A stretch of 56,927 bases of DNA from Candidatus Poseidoniales archaeon (GTDB lineage: Archaea > Thermoplasmatota > Poseidoniia > Poseidoniales > Thalassarchaeaceae): NCBI GenBank assembly GCA_012960975.1, contig DUAE01000052.1:1-56927 (forward strand), read 5' to 3'. Of this stretch, positions 19,516 to 28,252 are shown piece by piece (position 1 is the stretch's first letter; every line of letters starts with the position of its first letter). Below the pieces are notes generated by a model. The model was not told the origin of the DNA and did not search any database. It saw nothing but the letters and a program-made list of their open reading frames with translations. The position numbers and the translations under genes were made by a program.

Positions 19516-20424
19516 TCACTTTCCCAGCGAATTTAATAGGAAATTCTTTGCAAATTTATGAGCATGTTCACGCCCTTCTGGATGACCTTTGACATGACAG
19601 CCGATATTTTGTGCAATCATGAATGCTGAATACCGCTCCATTGGTTCATTCATCGGCAAACGCACCCCTGGTTCAATTTCTGCTGACATATTGCCATCAG
19701 CATCAATTTCAACAGTGCGATAATCCAAAATGATTGCATCATCTAACCATTCCAATGGTTTTTCTGAATCAAAGGAATGGTGAGCTCCTTCGATTTCTTC
19801 AACTTTGATATTGACGCCGTGTGGTGAAACAATTTTAATAAAATCATGAACGAACTTAATCGGTGTCCAATCATCGATTGAACCGTGCATTATCTGAATA
19901 GGTGCCCTTGACCAATCTTGAATTTCAGGACGGATGTGTGCCGCAGGATAGAATGGTAAATGTGCAGCAAATCGCAATCCGTTAGGCGAGAGGGATGCTG
20001 CAATTGGCTCCCAAGCAGCATAGAGAGATACAGTCCCCCCGAGGCTCCAACCGGATATCGCTACCCGAGATTCATCGATTTGAGGATGACTTGCAAGCCA
20101 ATTCAGCGCGTTGAACGCATCCGCAGTCATCATCGCATGAGTCACCCGCATCTGATCGGTGACAATATCCTCAACTTGTCTAGATTCGAAGCAATCTATC
20201 TGGAAAACTGCCAATCCTGCTTCGACCCAAATCGCCACATGATCATCGTGATGATCACCCCAACCCTTGCTGCCGTGAAGTGCGATAACACAAGCGAATG
20301 GACCCTCACCTTCCGGTATGTGGAGTCGCCCAAAGACTGGGTGTTTTGGAGAGGAATCCAACTTTTTAAGAATGTGATGAAGTTCGAAAGGACTTGAAGA
20401 ATTAAAAAAAACCTTTTCACTCAT
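19516..20424 (-). CDS. Alpha/beta hydrolase, dienelactone-hydrolase-like
   Basis: The protein has 302 residues. It has an oxyanion-region ALHGSKGWGDHH, a nucleophile elbow GWSLGG (Ser near residue 143), an acid in HGSIDDWTP and a histidine in GAHHSFD, in the order of a complete alpha/beta-hydrolase triad. The serine replaces the cysteine of classical dienelactone hydrolase, so an esterase or peptidase activity is more likely than dienelactone hydrolysis. No signal peptide is seen, so it acts in the cytoplasm. Its start is 8 bases... upstream neighbour at 20433 ends just before it, on the same strand, so the two are probably co-transcribed with the DsbB-like gene. The substrate cannot be deduced. 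Confidence 0.85.
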   Translation of the reverse strand: MSEKVFFNSSSPFELHHILKKLDSSPKHPVFGRLHIPEGEGPFACVIALHGSKGWGDHHDDHVAIWVEAGLAVFQIDCFESRQVEDIVTDQMRVTHAMMTADAFNALNWLASHPQIDESRVAISGWSLGGTVSLYAAWEPIAASLSPNGLRFAAHLPFYPAAHIRPEIQDWSRAPIQIMHGSIDDWTPIKFVHDFIKIVSPHGVNIKVEEIEGAHHSFDSEKPLEWLDDAIILDYRTVEIDADGNMSAEIEPGVRLPMNEPMERYSAFMIAQNIGCHVKGHPEGREHAHKFAKNFLLNSLGK

Positions 20425-20432
20425 ACGAACGC

Positions 20433-20987
20433 CTATTCATTTTCATCATAGTAAACATCCTCGACGAAGAGGAGAAGGGCGAATATCAACAAGAAACCGG
20501 CAAAGGCCATCATTGGAATTGTCATGAATCCAAAGACATCGAGGTAACGGGTTGTGCATGGATTCATCGGGTCGCAACTAGTCGAATGAATGTTGAAAAC
20601 TTGAATTCGAATATGATAGAGAGAAATTAGTCCACCAATTCCTGAAAGCATCAAACCATAGAATTTGATACCGAAGTCTGAGCGGATAAATGCCGCCATC
20701 AGAATAAATGCTAGAGGATACATGAAAATTCGTTGAAACCAACAATACCGGCATGGAACGAGATAAGCAATTTCAGACAAATACAAACTTCCAAGCATAC
20801 AAAATGCCGCGATATAGGCTGCAAACATCAATGCATTACGATTGTGAGTAGATCGTAGATCTGCCAACATTTTGGCTGAGCCGGGCGAAAATTTTGCAGC
20901 AATAAGCAATCCGATTAGACCTAATCCGGAAACAAAGGAGAGAATTGAAAGATAGCCAAAAACAGTGCTAACGGATTCTAATCCCAT
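20433..20987 (-). CDS. dsbB: DsbB-like disulfide bond formation protein
   Basis: This is a 184-residue protein with four or more membrane helices. After two helices it has PCRYCWFQR, the quinone-side CxxC of DsbB. A later extracytoplasmic loop holds the second pair, CDPMNPC, before the last helix. By family knowledge DsbB passes electrons from a thioredoxin-like donor to quinone and so drives disulfide formation in exported proteins. This organism exports many cysteine-containing repeat proteins, encoded in the same window. The gene lies 15 bases downstream of AsnRS on the same strand and 8 bases upstream of the hydrolase gene. A VKOR gene at 28252 offers a second enzyme for the same reaction. 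Confidence 0.85.
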   Translation of the reverse strand: MGLESVSTVFGYLSILSFVSGLGLIGLLIAAKFSPGSAKMLADLRSTHNRNALMFAAYIAAFCMLGSLYLSEIAYLVPCRYCWFQRIFMYPLAFILMAAFIRSDFGIKFYGLMLSGIGGLISLYHIRIQVFNIHSTSCDPMNPCTTRYLDVFGFMTIPMMAFAGFLLIFALLLFVEDVYYDENE

Positions 20988-21002
20988 AATTTCACTTCAT
21001 CC

Positions 21003-22331
21003 TCAAGGAGTCACTCGACGGCTGTCTCGAGGGAAAGGAATTGTTTCTCTGATATGATTTGCCCCGGTTAACCAAGTTACCACTCTGTCAACACCAAGCC
21101 CGAATCCGCCGTGAGGTACACCACCATACCGGCGGATATCGATGTAAAATTCGTAGGCATCTCGCGGTGTCCCATCCTCGTCAATTCGCTCGAGAATTTC
21201 TTTTTCAGACCAAGTTCTCTCGCCTCCGCCGATAATCTCGCCATAACCTTCGGGCGCCAATAAATCATGGCAAAGCACATATTTCGGATCTTCAGGATCG
21301 GGGCGGTGATAGAATGGTTTGGCTATCCGAGGATAATGAGTCAGGAAATGTGGAACATCGAAATCAGCAGTCAATACCTTTTCCTTAGAATAATCTAAAT
21401 CTTGCCCCCACTCGACGTCAACACCCATTCCTTGCAAGGTCTCAACCGCCTCATCATAACGCATTCGTGGATATGGGTTATCAGCATATCGAGCAACTAA
21501 ATCGAGGTCGCGGCCGACATCGACAAGTTCTTTTTCTCGCTCATCAAGAAGAGTGCGAGCAATGTGTCGAACAACACCTTCACCATGCTCCATAATATCA
21601 GCATTAGACGCCCAAGCCATTTCCATTTCTGCATGCCAAAATTCTGTCAAATGTCGGCGAGTGCGAGATTTTTCTGCTCGAAATGAAGGAGCCATTGTGT
21701 AAAGCCGCTCTAATGCAGGCATTGCTGCCTCACCGTAAAGCTGCCAAGATTGGGTCAGGTAGGCTTTACGACCAAAATAGGGCACCTCAAACAGAGTGCT
21801 GCCACCCTCGACAGCACCAGCAACAAAGTTCGGTGCCTGATATTCAATGAAATCGAGGTCTCGGAAATAGGAATGGATGGCACCGAAAACGCTCGAACGC
21901 ATTTTCAGCATAGTCGTCATTCGGCCAGTGCGAAGGTACAGATGACGGTTATCGAGAAGGAATTCTGTTTCTCCACCATCGGCTTCTGCCATCGCTGATT
22001 CTGTTATTGGGAAAGGACGCTCGGGATTTACACCACCTACAATTTCACAAGATGACGCTTGAATTTCATAGCCATGTTCGCGTTCAGTCGATTGTACGGT
22101 TCCACAAATGATAACACTGGATTCAATTAATGCGGTTTTCATCGCTTCAAAGGCCTCGTCGCCAACGGCATCTCGCTTAACCACACACTGAATGTAACCG
22201 GTTGAATCACGTAAGACGACGAAACGGATCTTATTTGAGCCGCGGGACCGGTGTATCCATCCCATTAACTCTACTTCTTCACCGTTGTAATTGCCGGCGA
22301 GAACATCTCCAATCCACGTGTCTTTTGCCAT
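21003..22331 (-). CDS. asnS: Asparaginyl-tRNA synthetase
   Basis: This is a class IIb synthetase of 442 residues that charges tRNA-Asn with asparagine. The N-terminal OB-fold anticodon domain (about 1-105, VELMGWIHRSRGSNKIRFVVL) is followed by the catalytic core. Motif 2 is APSFRAEKSRTRRHLTEFW. GEIIGGGERTW and motif 3 GGFGLGVDRVVTWL follow, ending IPFPRDSRR. The sequence pattern LFEVPYFGRKAYLTQSWQLY and the GEIIGG signature favour AsnRS over archaeal AspRS. An ATG at 22331 has a GGAG sequence about 12 bases upstream and is preferred over the GTG nine bases earlier (22340). The gene is followed closely by the DsbB-like gene. Confidence 0.92.
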   Translation of the reverse strand: MAKDTWIGDVLAGNYNGEEVELMGWIHRSRGSNKIRFVVLRDSTGYIQCVVKRDAVGDEAFEAMKTALIESSVIICGTVQSTEREHGYEIQASSCEIVGGVNPERPFPITESAMAEADGGETEFLLDNRHLYLRTGRMTTMLKMRSSVFGAIHSYFRDLDFIEYQAPNFVAGAVEGGSTLFEVPYFGRKAYLTQSWQLYGEAAMPALERLYTMAPSFRAEKSRTRRHLTEFWHAEMEMAWASNADIMEHGEGVVRHIARTLLDEREKELVDVGRDLDLVARYADNPYPRMRYDEAVETLQGMGVDVEWGQDLDYSKEKVLTADFDVPHFLTHYPRIAKPFYHRPDPEDPKYVLCHDLLAPEGYGEIIGGGERTWSEKEILERIDEDGTPRDAYEFYIDIRRYGGVPHGGFGLGVDRVVTWLTGANHIRETIPFPRDSRRVTP

Positions 22332-22428
22332 GTGTGTCACTTCTCCGTAGTTATGCGCTACGCCACTAACATATCAAAGTCAGCCTTTTACTGTCCCCCA
22401 CAATGAAAATTTCGATTGAAATTTGATA

Positions 22429-22460
22429 TGGCTAGGCAGCAAATCAATACAGCCTAGTCA
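22429..22460. other. Inverted repeat between tRNA-Lys and asnS
   Basis: TGGCTAGGC (22429-22437) faces GCCTAGTCA (22452-22460) with one mismatch and a 14-base AT-rich loop. It lies downstream of tRNA-Lys and about 100 bases upstream of asnS. It may be a tRNA terminator or a leader hairpin. No T-run follows, so the role is open. Confidence 0.35.
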
Positions 22461-22580
22461 AAGAGCCGCGAATAAATTTTAGAAAACTAAGTTTGAAAAA
22501 ATTATGAAACACAGAACTGATTTACAACTGAAAATTTTGTCGCTTTGAATCCCGCAGCCCGTCGACTGAGTGATGTTGTT

Positions 22581-22657
22581 TGGCGGGTCTGACGGGGTTC
22601 GAACCCGCGACCGCCCGGTTAAGAGCCGGGTGCTCTACCTGACTAAGCTACAGACCC
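22581..22657 (-). tRNA. tRNA-Lys (anticodon CTT), CCA encoded
   Basis: On the minus strand GGGTCTG (22651-22657) pairs with CAGACCC (22585-22591). The anticodon arm CCCGG-CTCTTAA-CCGGG gives anticodon CTT, and the T-arm carries GGGTTCGAACCCC. The discriminator is G and CCA is encoded at 22581-22583. A TTTAATC element about 27 bases upstream (near 22680-22686) could be its TATA box. Confidence 0.95.
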
Positions 22658-22706
22658 AGCCCGCCGACTTGGCACCCCTCTTTAATCGGAACGGTCGAGC
22701 TATTGG

Positions 22707-23435
22707 TCAAGCCAGTCTGCCATTCTCATCAACTAGAGTCAGAACTCCGCCAGATGAAGCGAGGATGACTGCATCACAGATGCCAACAAAAAGGCCAACT
22801 TCGACTACACCAGCGATACTCAATAATTTTGTTTCCAGCGCGGAAGGATGATTTATCGTATCTCCAAATTTACAGTCCAAAATGTAGCCACCATTGTCTG
22901 TAATAAATGGTTCAACCCCACCACGTCGAGAAACTTTGCCGGGGCAAATTTCTGCGACTCGATCTGCTGTTCGACGCCACTCAAAAGGAAGAACTTCGAT
23001 TGGTAAATCAAACGCACCAAGCGTCGAAACTTGTTTTCGATCATCGGCGACTACTACCATACCATTGCTTGACTGTGCAACAATTTTTTCTCGTGTTAGA
23101 GCACCTCCGCCTCCTTTGATAAGAGCAAAATTGCCATCAAATTCATCCGCTCCATCAATGACTAGATCTAGCCCACCAGTTTCAGCAAGTGAAACTAACG
23201 GGATGCCTACCTGATCTGCTAGAATACGTGTTGCTTCACTGGTCGGCACACCGACTACTTCGAGACCTTCTTCAGCAATTCGTCGGCCAATTTCAATCAC
23301 GGTATATTTGACTGTCGAGCCGGTTCCAAGGCCGAGTTTCATCCCGCTACGAATAAAATCACAAGCAGCAATTCCGGCCTCGCGCTTCAACTCCTCAACA
23401 TCAGACACAGATGAGGCCAAACGAGGGACAAACAT
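22707..23435 (-). CDS. rpiA: Ribose-5-phosphate isomerase A
   Basis: This is a 242-residue enzyme that interconverts ribose 5-phosphate and ribulose 5-phosphate. It carries the RpiA signatures GLGTGSTVKY (phosphate loop), VPTSEATRILA, DLVIDGADEFD (catalytic aspartates), LIKGGGGALTREKI (catalytic Lys and Glu) and KFGDTINHPSALE. The length is normal. The start at ATG 23435 leaves a short extra N-terminus before REAGIAAC. The gene is on the strand opposite to the RNase P RNA gene just beyond it, and the two probably have separate divergent promoters. Confidence 0.95.
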   Translation of the reverse strand: MFVPRLASSVSDVEELKREAGIAACDFIRSGMKLGLGTGSTVKYTVIEIGRRIAEEGLEVVGVPTSEATRILADQVGIPLVSLAETGGLDLVIDGADEFDGNFALIKGGGGALTREKIVAQSSNGMVVVADDRKQVSTLGAFDLPIEVLPFEWRRTADRVAEICPGKVSRRGGVEPFITDNGGYILDCKFGDTINHPSALETKLLSIAGVVEVGLFVGICDAVILASSGGVLTLVDENGRLA

Positions 23436-23618
23436 GATGCTTACCCTATGGGAGCGCGTAAGAGATTGACAGATTTAGAATAAATAAAAGTAAACTGAGA
23501 GTAGTTCAACTACATATTTCAGTAGGGTTGAAAATTGTATAACTAGCACCTGAAAGTGAGTTAAAAATTGCCGGGGAGCCTACCGTTGGGTTCATCAGCA
23601 CCGAGTATAGCGGTAATC

Positions 23619-23919
23619 TGAGGGAGCAGGAGGGTCACTGACAGTGTACGACACTGAGGAAAGTCCCCTCTCCAAGATGGAAGCGGCCCGATTTACGTCG
23701 GGGGTCCGGGAGGGCCGGCTCTGCAACAGAAACGAACCACATCAGTCGAGTACGGTGAACCCGAAGGGGCGAGGTTGTCTGAATCGTGGCTGGAACGAGC
23801 ACCCCCGCTGGAGCAAGTCCAAGCAGTCCCGTAGCTCATCGGTAGGGACAGGTAGGATGCTAAGTTGAATGTGACCAGCTGAAAGGTGAACAGAAAGGGG
23901 CTTACTCCCTGCACCCTCA
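23619..23919 (+). ncRNA. rnpB: RNase P RNA (archaeal)
   Basis: This is the catalytic RNA that trims the 5' ends of tRNAs. The universally conserved P4 and J elements are present: GAGGAAAGTCC at 23656-23666 near the 5' side, and ACAGAAA followed by GGCTTA at 23890-23904 near the 3' side. The 5' segment TGAGGGAGCAGG (from 23619) can pair with CCTGCACCCTCA (to 23919) to make the P1 helix, which sets the approximate ends. The length of about 300 bases fits. A T-rich tail (TTAATTTT) follows and may terminate transcription. The exact 5' end is uncertain by some tens of bases. Confidence 0.93.
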
Positions 23920-23960
23920 CTTAATTTTGATTGCGTCAGCGTTGAAATGAAACTTCAGAG

Positions 23961-26900
23961 TCATTCTACAATCGCATCTAAGACCGCCGAGGCTTCAAGC
24001 GCTCCTGAATCATCATAGTCTAACCAAGACCCTTTGCCCATTAGCCTCGAAGCAACTTCACGCTGAGCCACTATAATTGATGGTAGTAGAATCGAACTTG
24101 TCAGCAGTGCGAGAATCAGTAAAGACATCATTAGAGTGAAGAAATTCTGCAGACCAGGGATCGCCACGAAAAGTCCCGCAGCAAGGCCAGCACAAGTCGT
24201 TGCAGTCGTCTCGAAAATAGTCTGACCCGTTCGTGCAACAGCTTTGACGATACCAGCAGGAGTTTCGCCTTCGTCCTTAATTCTGTCAATAATATGAATT
24301 GAATCATCAACCCCAATTCCGAATACGATTGTACCTACCATAGCGGTGAACACATTGACATTTACCGAACCACCTTTCATCAGAAGGGGTTGCCAGAGCA
24401 CTACGACTGCAACGGCTGTCATCGTGAAAAATGCAAGTCGGGGAGAGCGGAATAATATCGCCATTGTGAATAAAAGAATTATCATAGTTGCAATCGTAGT
24501 TTCACTTTGAGCCTCATGAATTCCTGCGTTAATGTCGATTGATACTGGGAGACCACCAGTAAGTAGAGAATTGTAAACACCATCGAGTCCAAGTGCAGTG
24601 CATCTCCAAGCAGTAGTACATTTTTCACCACCAGCCAGAATATCATCAATAGCATCTCTGTAAACAGTAGCATTACCTAGATTGATGTAAGGTTGGTTTG
24701 CATAAACTAGAGTTTTTGTTTCGCCGCCCCCCTCATCTTTGTTCATCATCATCGAGCGAACTTCGGGGGAAAGGGTATCGAAAGCGATGTTTACCATATC
24801 ATTCCTACTGGTTGACGCATATGCCCAACAATCCGGCCTCAGTGGGTCACTCGAATGCTCCCAACACTCATCATGAAGAATTTCCCAAAGGCTTCTATCA
24901 TATATTTCGACGCCTGAAAGATTGAGATCAACGTGTATTGCTTTCAGGATATTGACCAGACTTATTGTCGATGTTTCAGGTACGTTATCGACATGAATTT
25001 GAATTTCTTCAATAGAATCAAGGATTGGTAAATCGCGTATCGGAGCGGTTTCATTGTGTGAACCACGCTCGGTTGCATCGACGATGAACATGTTAGTTTG
25101 ACCACCTTCGAAAACTATACTATATTCACGAAGAGCTTCGTAAGAGGAGAGCCCAGGGGGAACTTCATCGGAGGATCCGGTAATCTCCTGACCTAAGGTT
25201 TCTGAAAGAATACTGATTCCAAAAATTGTAACAACAGAGGTCACGATTAGAACTAATAGTGTTGTTTTCACAGGAATCTCACCAATTTTATCCCAAAGTT
25301 TGTCGAATGCTTTTGTTTGTCCCTTACGGTACTTGAAAATTTCAACAAGAGCTGGCACCATTAACATGGAAAGAATAAATGTCGTCAATATTCCGATAAC
25401 TAGTGTAATTCCAACTGTTCTCATCGGTGCAATTGGCACCAACATCGGCCACATCAATACGCTAAATCCAATTATCGTTGTAAGAGCTGAAAGGAAAATT
25501 GCGTGGCCAGTGGTCATCACCGCTCGAACTGTTGCAGTCAAGCTGATGAGTGGGTCCCATGGGTCGATATCTTCGGTATTCAGACCGTCTCTATTAGCCA
25601 TCCAAGCTTTTTCGAGCCGCTCTTCGATTAATTCAACACGATTTTCTTCGATACGATTCGTCAGATGCAATGAGTAATCAACGCCTAGTCCTACAAGAAT
25701 TGGACCGGCGGAGATAATCATCGGTGTCAGCATTATATCCGCAATCACAGTCAATCCGAAAGTAATAGCTAAACTCATCGCAATTGGTAATCCACAGATG
25801 ACAACAACTTTTGGATTTCTGTGGAGAATCAACATTGTCAGCAAAACGAGAACCCCACTTATCGGCAACATTGTTTCAACGAGTTCGCGGTATATTTCAT
25901 CGGAAACGTCATGCAAAACAGGAGTGAGTCCGGTAATTGTTATCGCTTGACGGTCGGGGATAACATCGAGGCGTTCTGGATCCATTGTCGAGACTGGATT
26001 ATTGTATGTTCGATGGCATAATTCGCAATCGGATAGACTAGATTCATCATATATTAACCGTTGAGCATATCGAATGAATGCTCGATGATCCTGAATTTGC
26101 CCACTAGGATTCTCATCAGTAATTCCTTTCGGATCATCTCTTGACGGAACATCGGTTCCTTCCATCTCGAAGATCATGCCCATGACAATTGCACCGGTAT
26201 CCCAAACCCCATCTCCATTGGTATCTCGCACAAAACTAGAGAGGAGAGAACTGGTTTGGTCGACCAAATTATCGACTCGATTTTGGTCGTCTGGAATTGA
26301 ATATCCTTCGTACGGGTTTAACTGAGCCAGTGCACATTCGTCCTGCTGACCTGTTGGTAATCCATATTTTTCAACAGCACAATTGAAACGATAACTCGAT
26401 GAATTCGCTTCTTTGATAATTTGCGCCGGAGAAAGAATCCAGATTATTCCATCCTTAGTGCCCCGGTCATCTTTTTGTTCATCCAAACCGGATTGATAGC
26501 CACCATTCCCGCTATTTTGATCATCACCTTCAAGCCAAGACATCTGTTGTAAAATATTCACATCAGTAATATTTTCATTACCATGCTCAGCTCCGGTTGC
26601 AGCGTTATTTGTTTGAACATAAAGAATGAAAATATCCGTCGCCCAAGGTGCTTCCCTGACCTGTAATAATAATTTGGTCGAATCAGCTCCATCAGGTAAA
26701 TAAATTTCAACATCACCGTTAATCTGATGTTCAAAATCAAGTGCATCACGACCAATTATCGCAGTAGTAAGTAATAGCAATGCAATGATAAAACCAGGAC
26801 TGCGTAGAACTGCGGAATATGCTAATTCAGCAGTTCGCACAGATGCTGCTTCTGCAGCTTCACCTAAGTCTTCTAGCAGTTGTGCTCCCGTATCGAAAGC

Positions 26901-27059
26901 ATCGCCAATTGGGCTATTCAATACCTTGTTACGAGTGGAGATAACAGTATCCCGAAATGGACCTAAACGTTCGTAGAATCTCTCCCAGAAGATGACTTCG
27001 TCATCCTGGTCGAGGGCGACGCGTAACACGTCATCGTCCCCGGCTTCGCCTTCGGTCAC
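23961..27059 (-). CDS. RND/MMPL-superfamily membrane exporter
   Basis: This protein has 1032 residues and an unusually long charged cytoplasmic N-terminus (about 85 residues) before the first helix (PGFIIALLLLTTAIIG). Two large extracytoplasmic loops alternate with two blocks of helices. Each block has the RND/sterol-sensing-type signature: GLGVDYSLHLTNRIEE in the first and FGIGVDDSIHIIDRI in the second. These carry the charged residues thought to drive proton-coupled transport. The first loop contains a calcium-type motif DTNGDGVWD (about 279-287), unusual for this family. By family knowledge such proteins export lipids or hydrophobic molecules; the cargo is unknown. A second, shorter member is encoded at 34442-36997. 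The gene converges with rnpB. Confidence 0.88.
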   Translation of the reverse strand: MTEGEAGDDDVLRVALDQDDEVIFWERFYERLGPFRDTVISTRNKVLNSPIGDAFDTGAQLLEDLGEAAEAASVRTAELAYSAVLRSPGFIIALLLLTTAIIGRDALDFEHQINGDVEIYLPDGADSTKLLLQVREAPWATDIFILYVQTNNAATGAEHGNENITDVNILQQMSWLEGDDQNSGNGGYQSGLDEQKDDRGTKDGIIWILSPAQIIKEANSSSYRFNCAVEKYGLPTGQQDECALAQLNPYEGYSIPDDQNRVDNLVDQTSSLLSSFVRDTNGDGVWDTGAIVMGMIFEMEGTDVPSRDDPKGITDENPSGQIQDHRAFIRYAQRLIYDESSLSDCELCHRTYNNPVSTMDPERLDVIPDRQAITITGLTPVLHDVSDEIYRELVETMLPISGVLVLLTMLILHRNPKVVVICGLPIAMSLAITFGLTVIADIMLTPMIISAGPILVGLGVDYSLHLTNRIEENRVELIEERLEKAWMANRDGLNTEDIDPWDPLISLTATVRAVMTTGHAIFLSALTTIIGFSVLMWPMLVPIAPMRTVGITLVIGILTTFILSMLMVPALVEIFKYRKGQTKAFDKLWDKIGEIPVKTTLLVLIVTSVVTIFGISILSETLGQEITGSSDEVPPGLSSYEALREYSIVFEGGQTNMFIVDATERGSHNETAPIRDLPILDSIEEIQIHVDNVPETSTISLVNILKAIHVDLNLSGVEIYDRSLWEILHDECWEHSSDPLRPDCWAYASTSRNDMVNIAFDTLSPEVRSMMMNKDEGGGETKTLVYANQPYINLGNATVYRDAIDDILAGGEKCTTAWRCTALGLDGVYNSLLTGGLPVSIDINAGIHEAQSETTIATMIILLFTMAILFRSPRLAFFTMTAVAVVVLWQPLLMKGGSVNVNVFTAMVGTIVFGIGVDDSIHIIDRIKDEGETPAGIVKAVARTGQTIFETTATTCAGLAAGLFVAIPGLQNFFTLMMSLLILALLTSSILLPSIIVAQREVASRLMGKGSWLDYDDSGALEASAVLDAIVE

Positions 27060-27131
27060 AGAAGGATGCCCTCACGGGAGCCACATGAAACAATCGCATC
27101 GGCTCCACGTGAGAGGCAGTTCTGTTCAGAT

Positions 27132-27392
27132 TCAGTTTTCTTCGAACTGGCTGATCGTAGTGACTGTTTGATCGCCATCGAGTACGCGACGCAAAGCTGC
27201 AATACTGATTACTAGAGGCACATATGCTGTACCGTCAGCAGTCGTATACGAGTGGCAGTTTGTTACAGCCTCTGTGTGCAGGCTGAGCTTCAGTGCTCCA
27301 CCGGCTCTACTTCTACGAGCCCAACCGATTAGGGTTGTGCTCGTCTCATTTTCTTGTTCATTATTTTTTGTTTGGGTTGTTGATTTACTCAT
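27132..27392 (-). CDS. Small conserved-looking hypothetical protein
   Basis: This is an 86-residue soluble protein that I cannot assign to a family. A polar Gln/Asn/Thr-rich N-terminus of about 20 residues is followed by a compact domain beginning LIGWARRSRAGGALKLSL, then YVPLVISIAALRRVLDG and ending VTTISQFEEN. The basic WARRSRAGG turn and alternating hydrophobics suggest a small beta-alpha nucleic-acid-binding fold, which is inference only. A GGAGG Shine-Dalgarno sequence lies 8 bases before the ATG, a strong sign that the gene is real. It lies 72 bases upstream of the RND exporter on the same strand and may be its operon partner. Confidence 0.7.
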   Translation of the reverse strand: MSKSTTQTKNNEQENETSTTLIGWARRSRAGGALKLSLHTEAVTNCHSYTTADGTAYVPLVISIAALRRVLDGDQTVTTISQFEEN

Positions 27393-27483
27393 TTTATTTC
27401 CTCCAAGGCATTGTTGACTCGAACACTCAGATATGAACTAAGCCCAGAGGGTAATTTGAATGTAAAAAGTGAAAAAAATACTT

Positions 27484-27496
27484 CAGCCTAAGGCTG
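27484..27496. promoter_or_regulatory. 13-base palindrome in a divergent intergenic region
   Basis: CAGCCTAAGGCTG is a perfect inverted repeat around a central A. It lies between the minus-strand 86-residue gene and the plus-strand TlpA-like gene, about 90 bases and 65 bases from their starts. It could be an operator for either; a TATA-like A/T run adjoins it. Confidence 0.3.
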
Positions 27497-27559
27497 TTTA
27501 GACTGAACGGAGTAGCGAACTGCTGAAAGTGAATGAGGTTGCCGTGCAGGTTGAGATAC

Positions 27560-28252
27560 ATGGCTAGACGACGTGCAACAACCATTCCGAAAGGCAAGAA
27601 TGAGGATGTTCGATTGATGGCTGCATTAGCAGCTGTCGGGGTAATGAGTATCGTATTATTTTCTGTATTTATTATTTCACCTCCTGCTACGATTGGACCG
27701 AATGAAGGTGAACTCGCGCCTGATTTTGTCGCTAGCGCATACAATGGCGGTGGATGGGAAGACTTTCGCCTCACCGATCAATTCGATCGAGATTGGACTG
27801 CTGGTGAAGATGGACAATTCATATTGATTCAATTCATGGATTCAGATTGCCCACACTGTTGGCGAGAAGGTGAGACGATGAGTGAACTTCACTCACAATG
27901 GGGTGGAAAAGTTACCTTCATTTCCATCGCGGTCGAATTGAGCATACAAGGCCACGGTAGCGACCGCAATGAGATCGAAGCTTTCCGCGATAAAACAAAT
28001 TATGGAACCGATTCAAATGATGGAAACGGTTGCAATTCAGGAGGTAGCAATTGTGTCGAAAGACCCGGTTCCGCCCATGCATGGAATTATGTTGATGATT
28101 ATAATTTGAATATTTTACGTGATTATGGAGTTACAGGAACTCCATTCATGGTATTGTTACAGCCAGACGGATACGTCGCATGGAATCAGGGGCAAAGTGG
28201 TGGTTTGATGAATATTGAACAAGCACTTCAGATCTATGTGGAGGGAAATTGA
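27560..28252 (+). CDS. TlpA/ResA-like membrane-anchored thioredoxin
   Basis: About 230 residues follow the chosen ATG at 27560; a rarer start at 27533 would add nine residues. The N-terminus is basic, followed by one membrane helix (about residues 20-42, AALAAVGVMSIVLFSVFII). An AhpC/TSA-type thioredoxin domain comes next: GELAPDF, the redox motif DCPHCW, and the cis-proline region GTPFMVLLQPDG. An insertion rich in Asn, Gly and Cys lies between them (CNSGGSNC), which could hold a second disulfide. Such proteins reduce or oxidise disulfides on the outer face of the membrane. The stop codon overlaps the start of the VKOR gene (TGATG), so the two are translationally coupled and very likely partners. 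Confidence 0.87.
   Translation: MARRRATTIPKGKNEDVRLMAALAAVGVMSIVLFSVFIISPPATIGPNEGELAPDFVASAYNGGGWEDFRLTDQFDRDWTAGEDGQFILIQFMDSDCPHCWREGETMSELHSQWGGKVTFISIAVELSIQGHGSDRNEIEAFRDKTNYGTDSNDGNGCNSGGSNCVERPGSAHAWNYVDDYNLNILRDYGVTGTPFMVLLQPDGYVAWNQGQSGGLMNIEQALQIYVEGN

Noticed and set aside
27427-27774. A 115-residue minus-strand frame
   Set aside because: It overlaps the start of the TlpA-like gene, which has a clear signal helix and redox motif.
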